This document shows, piece after piece, positions 1 through 5,210 of a DNA stretch of 7,143 nucleotides (the first letter of the stretch is position 1; each line of letters begins with the position of its first letter). This DNA is from an archaeon (lineage in GTDB: Archaea; Nanobdellota; Nanobdellia; SCGC-AAA011-G17; PNOQ01), in contig JAIOSD010000003.1 in the NCBI GenBank assembly GCA_021107835.1, forward strand, positions 1 to 7,143. The letters are read 5' to 3'. The notes below the pieces were generated by a model. It worked only from the letters and a program-made list of their open reading frames with translations, was not told the origin of the DNA and made no database searches. The position numbers and the translations under genes are program-made.

Positions 1-4
1 AATA

Positions 5-18
5 GAAAGGTTTAAAAA
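5..18 (+). promoter_or_regulatory. BRE/TATA promoter of the TPR lipoprotein-like gene
   Basis: A purine-rich BRE-like stretch (GAAAGG) runs directly into the TATA box TTTAAAAA at 11-18. The centre of the box is about 25 bases before the ATG at 40, which is the usual distance from an archaeal TATA box to the transcription start. The transcript is therefore predicted to begin at or next to that ATG (leaderless). This also argues against the in-frame GTG at 31, which would lie upstream of the transcript. Confidence 0.65.
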
Positions 19-39
19 GCTAAATGGATTGTGATTTTT

Positions 40-633
40 ATGGTAGATGATAAATATAATGTGGATCCTAAAATGCATAGGTCTTTTTGGAAGGCATTGG
101 GGTTTATAGGGGCTGGAATTGCTACAATAGGTTTGGCTTGTAATGGTCCTGGTTGTTCTTCTAAAGTTGAAGCTAATAATAAACCTAATTTAGTACAAAT
201 TGTTTCTGGAGAGCAAGTTCAAAAAGAGAATTTGCCTGTTTTTTCTCAAGATGATTATGATATTGCAACTCAATTAGTAGATAATTTATATTCTTTTACT
301 GAAACTCAAGATATTTCACATGCTTTAGATGTCTATGAGGATTTAATGAGTTATTTGCCAGATAGCATAGAATATGAGTACTTTGATGCAGACTTAGCGG
401 TGGGTATCATGTATACTGAACTTGGTGATGCTGATAGTGCACTGTCTTATCTTAAGAAAGCTGTTGAAGGTGGAAAAAAATATACCGATGTTGAAGGTTT
501 AGATGATCCTAATGTTAGAGAAATTTATGGGGCCGCTTTAAATATATACTCAGGGTGTTTAATTGAATGTGGATATATAAATGAGGCCAAAGAGCTTCGA
601 GAGAAATATCTTGAGATTAGAGATGATAAATAA
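40..633 (+). CDS. Putative membrane-anchored TPR-repeat lipoprotein
   Basis: This 197-residue protein has a short charged N-terminus, then a hydrophobic segment at about residues 17-34 that ends in Ile-Gly-Leu-Ala-Cys. Together these look like a signal peptide with an imperfect lipobox (C34 as the lipidated cysteine) or a membrane anchor. A polar linker follows. The C-terminal half is helical with TPR-like repeats: the clearest covers about residues 116-145 (ALA/Tyr/Gly/Ala pattern around YTELGDADSALSYLKKAV), another about 159-193 ending EAKELREKYLEI, and a weaker one about 88-107. TPRs are protein-interaction scaffolds, so it probably acts outside the cell or at the membrane surface by holding a partner; the partner is unknown. 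ATG 40 is preferred to GTG 31 because of the TATA spacing. Its stop TAA directly abuts the stop codon of the convergent RHS gene. A link with the RHS protein (for example as accessory or protective factor) is only a guess from position. Confidence 0.7.
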   Translation: MVDDKYNVDPKMHRSFWKALGFIGAGIATIGLACNGPGCSSKVEANNKPNLVQIVSGEQVQKENLPVFSQDDYDIATQLVDNLYSFTETQDISHALDVYEDLMSYLPDSIEYEYFDADLAVGIMYTELGDADSALSYLKKAVEGGKKYTDVEGLDDPNVREIYGAALNIYSGCLIECGYINEAKELREKYLEIRDDK

Positions 634-1968
634 TCATTTTATAACAATTACATTATTCAAATCTACTTTTACCCCATATCTTTTTAGAATTCTAACACTT
701 ATTTGTGGTAAGGTATCTTTTCCAGCTAAAAACGTTATCCACTTTTGTTCTGCAGCTTCATTGGCTCTTTTTAGTGAGGGGTATAGTCTGAAATCATTTA
801 CTGGCCTTTTAGGTCCATCTGGATATATTTCTTTTAGTATTTGAATTGTTTCGGGATTTAGAATTGAAGATGAACTTGACAATCTTAATGGTGGACCCAT
901 GCCGTCCTTACAAAATTGTTTGCCGAGTTCATAAGCTAGTTTTTCTTTTTTTCCTGGCATAAGGATTGTTTTTGTTGTTTCTTCTGCTATATTTTTTACT
1001 AATAATCTTCCCTTGTTTTCTTCATTGCTTGCTCCAACTATTACTAATTCGCTAACAACCCCTAGTCCGCCTTTAAGTATTTTTTTTGAGGGTGGGGCTA
1101 TTTTTTGTGGATCTATATTTTCTATTGCGTTTTGTGTTACTTTTACTCCTTGATTGATTCCTTCTTCAATTGCTTTTTCTTTTAGATTTCCTCTACTAAT
1201 ATCGTTTAATTTTATTGAGATGCCCATCATTGTGAATAAATAAGTTATGGGATCTTTTCCATCTGGATCAATATAATTTAATGGTTTATCATTTACATAA
1301 GAATAAGGGTTGTTTCTGGGTTCAGAATCTTTTGAAGTGAATTTTCCTATCTTTGAATCATAAGCTCTTGCATTGAAATTATGTAAGTTTGATTGATCTA
1401 GTTCTTTTCCTGTGAAGGAGAATCTTTCTTCGTTACTTATCTCTTGTCCGAAAGGTAGAGTTTTAGAATTAATATCAGTACCTAGTCTATCTTGATAGTG
1501 ATATTTTATTTCATCATTTTCTTTAGAAGCTAATAGTTTGTTTCCTGCGTAGAAATAAGTTGTTTTTTTTCCTTCTAATTTTGGTGGAGAAAGAAATAGC
1601 GTCTTATTTGTTGTATTAGTGATGTTTATTGGTTCTGTTTGATTTATTGTTATATTTGTTAAGTTAAGTGTTTTATTTATTGGTTTTGTTAGATTTAATA
1701 TTGTTATGTTTGTAAAGTTTATTGGAGTTATTATTAAAGTTGTATTTGTTATATTTATTGGTTCTGTTTGATTTATTGTTATGTTTGTAAAGTTTATTGT
1801 AGAATTATTAGTTATATTTAATGTATCATTTATTTGGGTGTTATTTATAGTTATATTTTTAATTGGATATTTTTCTTGAAATCTAAATTCATTAATATTT
1901 TCTAATTGTACTGCGGTTACTTGGGAAACGATTAATAAAATTATGAATATAGATATATAATAACGCAT
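634..1968 (-). CDS. Secreted mini-RHS protein with sequon-rich stalk and unknown C-terminal domain
   Basis: The 444-residue product begins with a signal peptide (residues 1-19, hydrophobic ISIFIILLIVS core, likely cleavage after VTA). Residues 38-123 form a Thr/Asn/Ile-rich stalk with 21 N-X-S/T sequons. Residues about 136-237 are a single RHS-associated core: Y-H-Y-x-D-x-L-G-T at 156-164, FTGKELD at 185-191, NARAYDSKIGKF at 199-210 and NYIDPDG at 231-237. This is the conserved end piece that precedes the variable tip in RHS/YD-repeat toxins and contact proteins. Normal RHS proteins are 1,000 residues or more with many YD repeats, and those are missing here. Residues 238-444 are an unrecognised C-terminal domain with no histidine. 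The usual Leu after DPxG, the autocleavage position, is Lys here, so cleavage is doubtful. The frame is intact with its own promoter, so it is probably functional rather than a relic. No same-strand immunity gene lies downstream. A role in cell contact or antagonism is inference. Confidence 0.85.
   Translation of the reverse strand: MRYYISIFIILLIVSQVTAVQLENINEFRFQEKYPIKNITINNTQINDTLNITNNSTINFTNITINQTEPINITNTTLIITPINFTNITILNLTKPINKTLNLTNITINQTEPINITNTTNKTLFLSPPKLEGKKTTYFYAGNKLLASKENDEIKYHYQDRLGTDINSKTLPFGQEISNEERFSFTGKELDQSNLHNFNARAYDSKIGKFTSKDSEPRNNPYSYVNDKPLNYIDPDGKDPITYLFTMMGISIKLNDISRGNLKEKAIEEGINQGVKVTQNAIENIDPQKIAPPSKKILKGGLGVVSELVIVGASNEENKGRLLVKNIAEETTKTILMPGKKEKLAYELGKQFCKDGMGPPLRLSSSSSILNPETIQILKEIYPDGPKRPVNDFRLYPSLKRANEAAEQKWITFLAGKDTLPQISVRILKRYGVKVDLNNVIVIK
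1625..1782. repeat. Two 29-bp direct repeats, 129 bp apart, in the RHS stalk
   Basis: The stretch at 1625-1653 recurs without change at 1754-1782, a shift of 129 bases or exactly 43 codons. In the protein, residues 60-77 and 103-120 differ only at their first position. Shorter related copies lie between and around them, such as a 17-base identity at 1709-1725 and 1783-1799. The in-frame period suggests the stalk grew by tandem duplication and can change length by recombination or slippage. Confidence 0.85.
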
Positions 1969-1985
1969 AAATTAGTTAGTTAATT

Positions 1986-1999
1986 GGAATTTTTAAGGG
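1986..1999 (-). promoter_or_regulatory. TATA promoter of the RHS gene
   Basis: On the minus strand this reads CCCTTAAAAATTCC, with the TATA-like core TTAAAAAT (1989-1996). Its centre is about 25 bases from the ATG at 1968, so the transcript is predicted to be leaderless. It lacks the GAAAG-type BRE seen at four other promoters in the window. An AT-rich inverted repeat, AATTA/TAATT (1970-1974 and 1981-1985), lies over the predicted transcription start and might bind a regulator, but it is weak. Confidence 0.5.
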
Positions 2000-2042
2000 T
2001 TTTTGTTTATAATCTTTTACTACCTGCCAATAACAAAGAACC

Positions 2043-2056
2043 GAAAGCTTTATAAG
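2043..2056 (+). promoter_or_regulatory. BRE/TATA promoter of the TrmB-family regulator operon
   Basis: GAAAGC followed by TTTATAAG (2049-2056) matches the BRE/TATA pattern seen elsewhere in the window. The predicted start of transcription is about 2077-2079, leaving roughly 8-10 leader bases before ATG 2087. Because this box lies downstream of the upstream in-frame ATG at 2003, it excludes that longer start. Confidence 0.65.
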
Positions 2057-2086
2057 TATCCTTTTTGTCATGATTTTGTGATTAAA

Positions 2087-2878
2087 ATGATAATGAATGA
2101 AACATTTTTGAAAAGGTTGAGATCAAGCTTTGATCTAAACGAATATGAAGCTAAAATTTGGATGGCTTTGCTATCTAAGGGAATTGCTACTGCTGGTGAA
2201 TTGGCAGATATTAGTAGCGTTCCAAGATCAAGAAGTTATGATGTTCTGGAATCTCTTGAAAAGAGAGGATTTATACTTATGAAATTGGGGAAACCAATTA
2301 AATACATTGCAGTAGAACCAGAAGAAGTTATTTCAAGAGTTGAGAAAAGTGTAGTAACTAAAGCTGATTTAAAAATTAATGCAATAAATAAATTAAAAGA
2401 TACTGAATTTTTTGATGAATTGAACTTGTTATTTAAGAATGGGATTGACCATATTGATCCATCTACAATTTCTGGTTCTATTAAGGGTAGAAGAAACCTT
2501 TATGATCAAATGGAAGCTATGCTTAAGGGTGCTAAATCTTCTGTTGTGATTTCAACAACTGAAAAAGGATTGACTAGAAAAGTAGATAGCTTAAAATATG
2601 TACTTAAGAAATTGGCTGGAAATGGTGTTAAAATAAGAATTGCGGCACCATTAACTGAAGAAGGTAAGTCTGTCGCTAAGGATTTAAAAGGAATAGCTAA
2701 TGTTAAAGATATTAAAGGGATGGATTCCAGATTCGTATTAGTTGATAATGATAATCTTTTATTTATGTTGACTGATGACGAAAAAATTATTGATAAAAAT
2801 GATGTAGGGGTGTGGGTGAATAGTCCATTCTTTGCAGGAACTTTGTCAAACTTATTCGAACATGCATGGGGCAAGTAA
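2087..2878 (+). CDS. TrmB-family transcriptional regulator
   Basis: This 263-residue protein has the two-part TrmB layout. Residues about 8-75 are a winged helix-turn-helix: the EYEAKIWMALL helix, a turn at KGIATAGELADIS, the recognition helix around PRSRSYDVLESLEKRGF, and a wing ending YIAVEP. Residues 80-110 are a helical linker likely used for dimerisation. Residues about 128-262 resemble the TrmB sensor domain of phospholipase-D-like fold (GRRNLYDQMEAMLKGAKSSVVIST, then VKIRIAAP, then SRFVLVDNDNLLFML, ending DVGVWVNSPFF..LFEHAW). In characterised relatives this domain binds sugars and switches DNA binding; the ligand here is unknown. ATG 2087 (or 2093) is chosen because the open frame back to 2003 encodes a non-family extension across the promoter. 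It is divergent from the RHS gene across 118 bases and is followed one base later by a small gene, so it may control either or itself. Confidence 0.85.
   Translation: MIMNETFLKRLRSSFDLNEYEAKIWMALLSKGIATAGELADISSVPRSRSYDVLESLEKRGFILMKLGKPIKYIAVEPEEVISRVEKSVVTKADLKINAINKLKDTEFFDELNLLFKNGIDHIDPSTISGSIKGRRNLYDQMEAMLKGAKSSVVISTTEKGLTRKVDSLKYVLKKLAGNGVKIRIAAPLTEEGKSVAKDLKGIANVKDIKGMDSRFVLVDNDNLLFMLTDDEKIIDKNDVGVWVNSPFFAGTLSNLFEHAWGK
2120..2136. promoter_or_regulatory. Perfect 7-bp inverted repeat inside the 5' end of the TrmB-type gene
   Basis: AGATCAA and TTGATCT face each other across GCT, about 40 bases downstream of the predicted transcription start. The ATCA-N5-TGAT core is reminiscent of, but not the same as, the TATCAC-N5-GTGATA site bound by some TrmB-family proteins. 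It could be an autoregulatory operator or chance in coding DNA. Confidence 0.25.
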
Positions 2879-2879
2879 A

Positions 2880-3152
2880 ATGAGTTTTATAGATTATATG
2901 GATAGATTTGTTGATTGGGCTAAAAATACTTATGATAATGGTGGTTTTGAGGTGGGTCCTATTTTGTTGGGTGAAGAACCCGCTTATGTTCCTATGACTG
3001 AAAGACTTTCTAAATTTATGGATGATGTAAGACTCCCAGATGATATTGAAACAATTAGGGGTAGAAATAGCGCAAAAGCGCTTAATGCTGAGAGAAGAGA
3101 TCTTTCACGTGGGCTTGAATTAGATAGTGAGCTTTGGTCTTTAACTAAATAA
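2880..3152 (+). CDS. Small acidic hypothetical protein, operon partner of the TrmB-family regulator
   Basis: I do not recognise this 90-residue protein. ATG 2880 begins one base after the regulator's stop codon, so the two are almost certainly co-transcribed; the in-frame ATG at 2832 lies inside the regulator gene and is less likely. No signal peptide or membrane segment is visible, which suggests a cytoplasmic protein. The N-terminus (residues 1-18) is a plausible amphipathic helix with aromatic residues (FIDYMDRFVDWAKNTY). A Gly/Pro-rich turn region follows (GGFEVGPILLGEEPAYVP), then a charged helical half rich in Asp, Glu and Arg. No catalytic motif or cysteine is visible. It could modify the regulator's activity or belong to the process the regulator controls; neither is shown by the sequence. 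Confidence 0.65.
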   Translation: MSFIDYMDRFVDWAKNTYDNGGFEVGPILLGEEPAYVPMTERLSKFMDDVRLPDDIETIRGRNSAKALNAERRDLSRGLELDSELWSLTK

Positions 3153-3166
3153 TTTTAATTAGTAAC

Positions 3167-3171
3167 TTTTT
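3167..3171 (+). terminator. Candidate oligo-T terminator of the TrmB operon
   Basis: A run of five T residues lies 15 bases after the stop of the 90-residue gene, just before the next promoter. Archaeal RNA polymerase often terminates at oligo-T without a hairpin. Five T is short for this, so the call is tentative. Confidence 0.35.
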
Positions 3172-3178
3172 GTATACT

Positions 3179-3192
3179 AAAGGCTTTTAAAC
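3179..3192 (+). promoter_or_regulatory. BRE/TATA promoter of the small exported protein gene
   Basis: AAAGGC followed by TTTTAAAC (3185-3192) fits the BRE/TATA pattern of this window. The predicted transcription start is about 3213, some 8-11 bases before the two adjacent candidate ATGs at 3221 and 3224. Confidence 0.55.
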
Positions 3193-3220
3193 TTTAATAA
3201 ATTCACTTAAATAAGAGAAA

Positions 3221-3502
3221 ATGATGAGAGATTTATTATTAAACGTTAGGTTGGGAGTTAATGTAATTTATTTAGCTGCCTGTATTTCTTTAGTTTCTCC
3301 AATTAATTATTCAGGAATAAGTTCAGAGCATGATGTCGAATTAGAAAGAGAAATACAAACTAAATTTATGACAGCATGGATAGAACACTATTCTACACAT
3401 AGTCCAAGAGGGCCAGCAGATACTTCAAGGTATGATGCTAAACCAATAGAAAGAAATACGGGGTGGGGATTTTCTTTGGTAGATTCTCTCTCGATTGATT
3501 AG
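3221..3502 (+). CDS. Small exported, possibly lipid-anchored hypothetical protein
   Basis: This 93-residue product is not recognised. It has two Arg in the first ten residues, then a hydrophobic stretch at about residues 11-27 containing Leu-Ala-Ala-Cys (18-21), a good match to a lipobox, although hydrophobic residues continue after the cysteine, so a simple membrane anchor is also possible. The remaining 65 or so residues are polar and probably outside the cell: a charged helix (HDVELEREIQTKFMTAWIEHY) followed by a Ser/Pro/Gly-rich, likely unstructured tail. C21 is the only cysteine. The start may be ATG 3221 or ATG 3224. The gene has its own promoter and sits alone between the TrmB operon and pheS. 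The promoter, clean start and signal-like N-terminus support a real gene, but no function can be assigned. Confidence 0.55.
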   Translation: MMRDLLLNVRLGVNVIYLAACISLVSPINYSGISSEHDVELEREIQTKFMTAWIEHYSTHSPRGPADTSRYDAKPIERNTGWGFSLVDSLSID

Positions 3503-3558
3503 AAGATAGAAGTAATGTAAATATAATATTAAAAATGATTTGTGTGATATATAGATAA

Positions 3559-3568
3559 TTTTTTAAAT
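3559..3568 (+). promoter_or_regulatory. pheS promoter overlapping a T6 run
   Basis: TTTTAAAT at 3561-3568 is centred about 26 bases before ATG 3591, predicting a leaderless pheS transcript. The T6 run at 3559-3564 is part of the same element and could also end transcription coming from the small gene upstream. No purine-rich BRE precedes it. Confidence 0.55.
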
Positions 3569-3590
3569 AAGTCTTGTTCTAATTGTTTAT

Positions 3591-5069
3591 ATGAATATTA
3601 AAGTTTTGGCTGAAAGTTTACATCCTTTAGAAAGAAAAGTCTTGCCTTATTTGGATAAATATAAAAGTTTAAAAGAAATACAAGCTAAATCTGGTTTGCA
3701 GGAAATAGAGGTTTCTAGGGCTTTACAATGGTTTGAAAACAAAAAGATTGTTAAAGTGACTAAGAAAAACTTTGAAGTTGTAGAAGTTGGTTCTAATGGT
3801 GAAAAATATTTAAAAAGTGGTTTGCCAGAAAAACAGTTTTTGAAAGTTATTGAAAAAAAAGCTTTGAGTTTGAAGGAAATTACTGATAAAACTGGATTAT
3901 CAAATCAAGAGGTAAATATCTCTTTAGGTGTTTTAAAGAAAAATTCTGCTATTCTATTTGGGGATAAAATTAAAATTACTGTTTCTGGAAAAAAGTTTTT
4001 AGAAAAGGAAAGTGTTGAAGAGAAGTTTTTAAAAGAATTACCAAAAGATAAGGAAGAATGTGATAAAGAGGTTTTAAATAAATTAATAAAAAGAAAAGAT
4101 TTGGTTGAAGTTTCTGTTAGAAAAGAAAGATTTATTGAAGTTACCCCTTTAGGCAGAAAATTAGCTAAAATTAAAATTTCTAAAAATATGGTTGATAATC
4201 TAACTAGTTCTATGTTAAGGTCTGGAACTTGGAAAGGTAAGAAGTTTAGAAGATTTGATGTTGAAATTAATGTTCCTAAAATTTATCCTGGAAAAAGACA
4301 CTTTGTTAATGAAGCTAAAAGATATGCCAAACAAATTTGGTTAGATATGGGCTTCAAGGAAATGAATGGGCCTATTGTTAATAGTAGCTTTTGGAACTTT
4401 GATAGTTTATTTGTTCCACAAGATCATCCCGCTAGAGAAATGCAAGATACTTTTTTCTTAAAAGGAAAATCTGTTTTGGGTAATAAGGGGTTGGTTGCTA
4501 AAGTAAAAAAACAGCATGAAAAAAGCTGGAAATATAATTGGAGTGAAGAAATTGCTAAGAAAACTGTGTTGAGGACCCATACTACTGTTTTAAGTGCTAG
4601 AACTCTTGCTAGTTTGAAAGAAAGTGATTTGCCGATTAAGTATTTTAGTATTGCAAGAAATTATAGAAATGAAGCGGTGGATTGGAGTCACTTATTTGAG
4701 TTTAATCAAGCTGAAGGTATTATAGTGGATAAGAATGCTAATTTTAAGCAATTGCTTGGGTATTTGAGAGAATTCTTTAAGAAAATGGGTTATGATAAGG
4801 TTCGATTTAGGCCTGCTTATTTTCCTTATACTGAACCTTCTGTAGAGGTGGATGTTTATATTTCTGGGAAGAAAAAATGGGTTGAACTTGGTGGTGCTGG
4901 AATTTTTAGACCTGAAGTTGTTAAGCCTTTACTTGGAATGGATGTTCCTGTTTTAGCATGGGGGTTGGGTCTTGGTAGGATTGTTACACAGTATTATGGA
5001 ATTAATGATTTAAGAGATTTTTACAAGAATGATATAAAACAATTAAGGGAGATGAAAGCTTGGGTATGA
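3591..5069 (+). CDS. pheS: Phenylalanine--tRNA ligase, alpha subunit (archaeal/eukaryotic type)
   Basis: This 492-residue subunit of the cytoplasmic (alpha-beta)2 enzyme carries the catalytic centre that activates phenylalanine with ATP and charges tRNA-Phe. Residues 1-195 hold the winged-helix-like N-terminal modules typical of archaeal and eukaryotic PheS (for example LKEIQAKSGLQEIEVSRALQ and LKEITDKTGLSNQEV). The class II core follows: THTTVLSARTL at 329-339, motif 2 around FSIARNYRNEAVDWSHLFEF (352-371, with the invariant R359 and E361), the phenylalanine pocket FRPAYFPYTEPSVEVDV (406-422), and motif 3 ending GLGLGRIV (458-465, R463). Length and all key motifs agree with a complete, active protein. 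The start at 3591 fits the leaderless promoter and the N-terminal homology. pheT, which encodes the beta subunit, is not adjacent in this window, so it must lie elsewhere. The core is free of visible damage. Confidence 0.97.
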   Translation: MNIKVLAESLHPLERKVLPYLDKYKSLKEIQAKSGLQEIEVSRALQWFENKKIVKVTKKNFEVVEVGSNGEKYLKSGLPEKQFLKVIEKKALSLKEITDKTGLSNQEVNISLGVLKKNSAILFGDKIKITVSGKKFLEKESVEEKFLKELPKDKEECDKEVLNKLIKRKDLVEVSVRKERFIEVTPLGRKLAKIKISKNMVDNLTSSMLRSGTWKGKKFRRFDVEINVPKIYPGKRHFVNEAKRYAKQIWLDMGFKEMNGPIVNSSFWNFDSLFVPQDHPAREMQDTFFLKGKSVLGNKGLVAKVKKQHEKSWKYNWSEEIAKKTVLRTHTTVLSARTLASLKESDLPIKYFSIARNYRNEAVDWSHLFEFNQAEGIIVDKNANFKQLLGYLREFFKKMGYDKVRFRPAYFPYTEPSVEVDVYISGKKKWVELGGAGIFRPEVVKPLLGMDVPVLAWGLGLGRIVTQYYGINDLRDFYKNDIKQLREMKAWV

Positions 5070-5082
5070 TAAGATTAAATAC

Positions 5083-5088
5083 TTTTTT
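5083..5088 (+). terminator. Candidate T6 terminator after pheS
   Basis: A run of six T residues lies 13 bases beyond the pheS stop codon and well before the next promoter. Its position and composition fit hairpin-free archaeal termination. No stem-loop is evident. Confidence 0.45.
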
Positions 5089-5166
5089 CCTTATGTTCTA
5101 ATTCTTGTGGTATTTCATATGTTCTTTTAGTTTGCCCTCTGTATTATTAATAAGTAGTAACAAATA

Positions 5167-5180
5167 GGAAGGTTTATAAA
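5167..5180 (+). promoter_or_regulatory. BRE/TATA promoter of the RHH-ATPase operon
   Basis: GGAAGG followed by TTTATAAA (5173-5180) is the closest to a textbook archaeal TATA box in the window. The predicted transcription start is about 5201-5203, giving an 8-10 base leader before ATG 5211. The box-to-ATG distance equals that of the TrmB-family gene. Confidence 0.7.
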
Positions 5181-5181
5181 G

Positions 5182-5196
5182 TGGTATTTTCTACCA
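5182..5196. promoter_or_regulatory. Candidate operator, TGGTA-N5-TACCA
   Basis: A perfect inverted repeat with 5-bp arms and a 5-bp spacer starts one base after the TATA box and ends before the predicted transcription start. A protein bound here would block TBP/TFB or polymerase. The first gene downstream encodes a ribbon-helix-helix protein, a class that commonly binds short inverted repeats in its own promoter, so autorepression is likely. Related GTAGTA words occur nearby at 5154-5159 and 5201-5206 and may be extra half-sites. Confidence 0.5.
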
Positions 5197-5210
5197 TTTA
5201 GTAGTATAAA

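Noticed and set aside
31..39. GTG at 31 as the start of the TPR lipoprotein-like protein
   Set aside because: It would lie only about 16 bases after the TATA centre, before the expected transcription start; ATG 40 fits better.
581..844. Plus-strand open frame of 87 codons across the TPR/RHS junction
   Set aside because: It lies mostly antisense to the RHS C-terminal domain and overlaps the end of the TPR gene; no promoter or start context supports it, and its sequence has no protein-like features beyond the overlap.
1600..1860. Repeats in the minus-strand stalk region as a CRISPR array or other non-coding repeat
   Set aside because: The repeats stay in frame, encode NIT/NQT/NTT tripeptides and lack regular unique spacers; they are coding repeats.
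2003..2086. Upstream extension of the TrmB-family protein by 28 residues from ATG 2003
   Set aside because: The extension spans the predicted TATA box at 2049-2056 and does not resemble the family; ATG 2087 begins where the homology-like helix-turn-helix domain begins.
2506..2874. Minus-strand open frame of 122 codons
   Set aside because: It is antisense to the sensor domain of the TrmB-family gene, whose protein sequence is clearly the real one.
2832..2879. Longer start for the 90-residue protein at ATG 2832
   Set aside because: It would overlap the conserved end of the regulator in another frame; ATG 2880 directly after the regulator stop is the usual operon arrangement.
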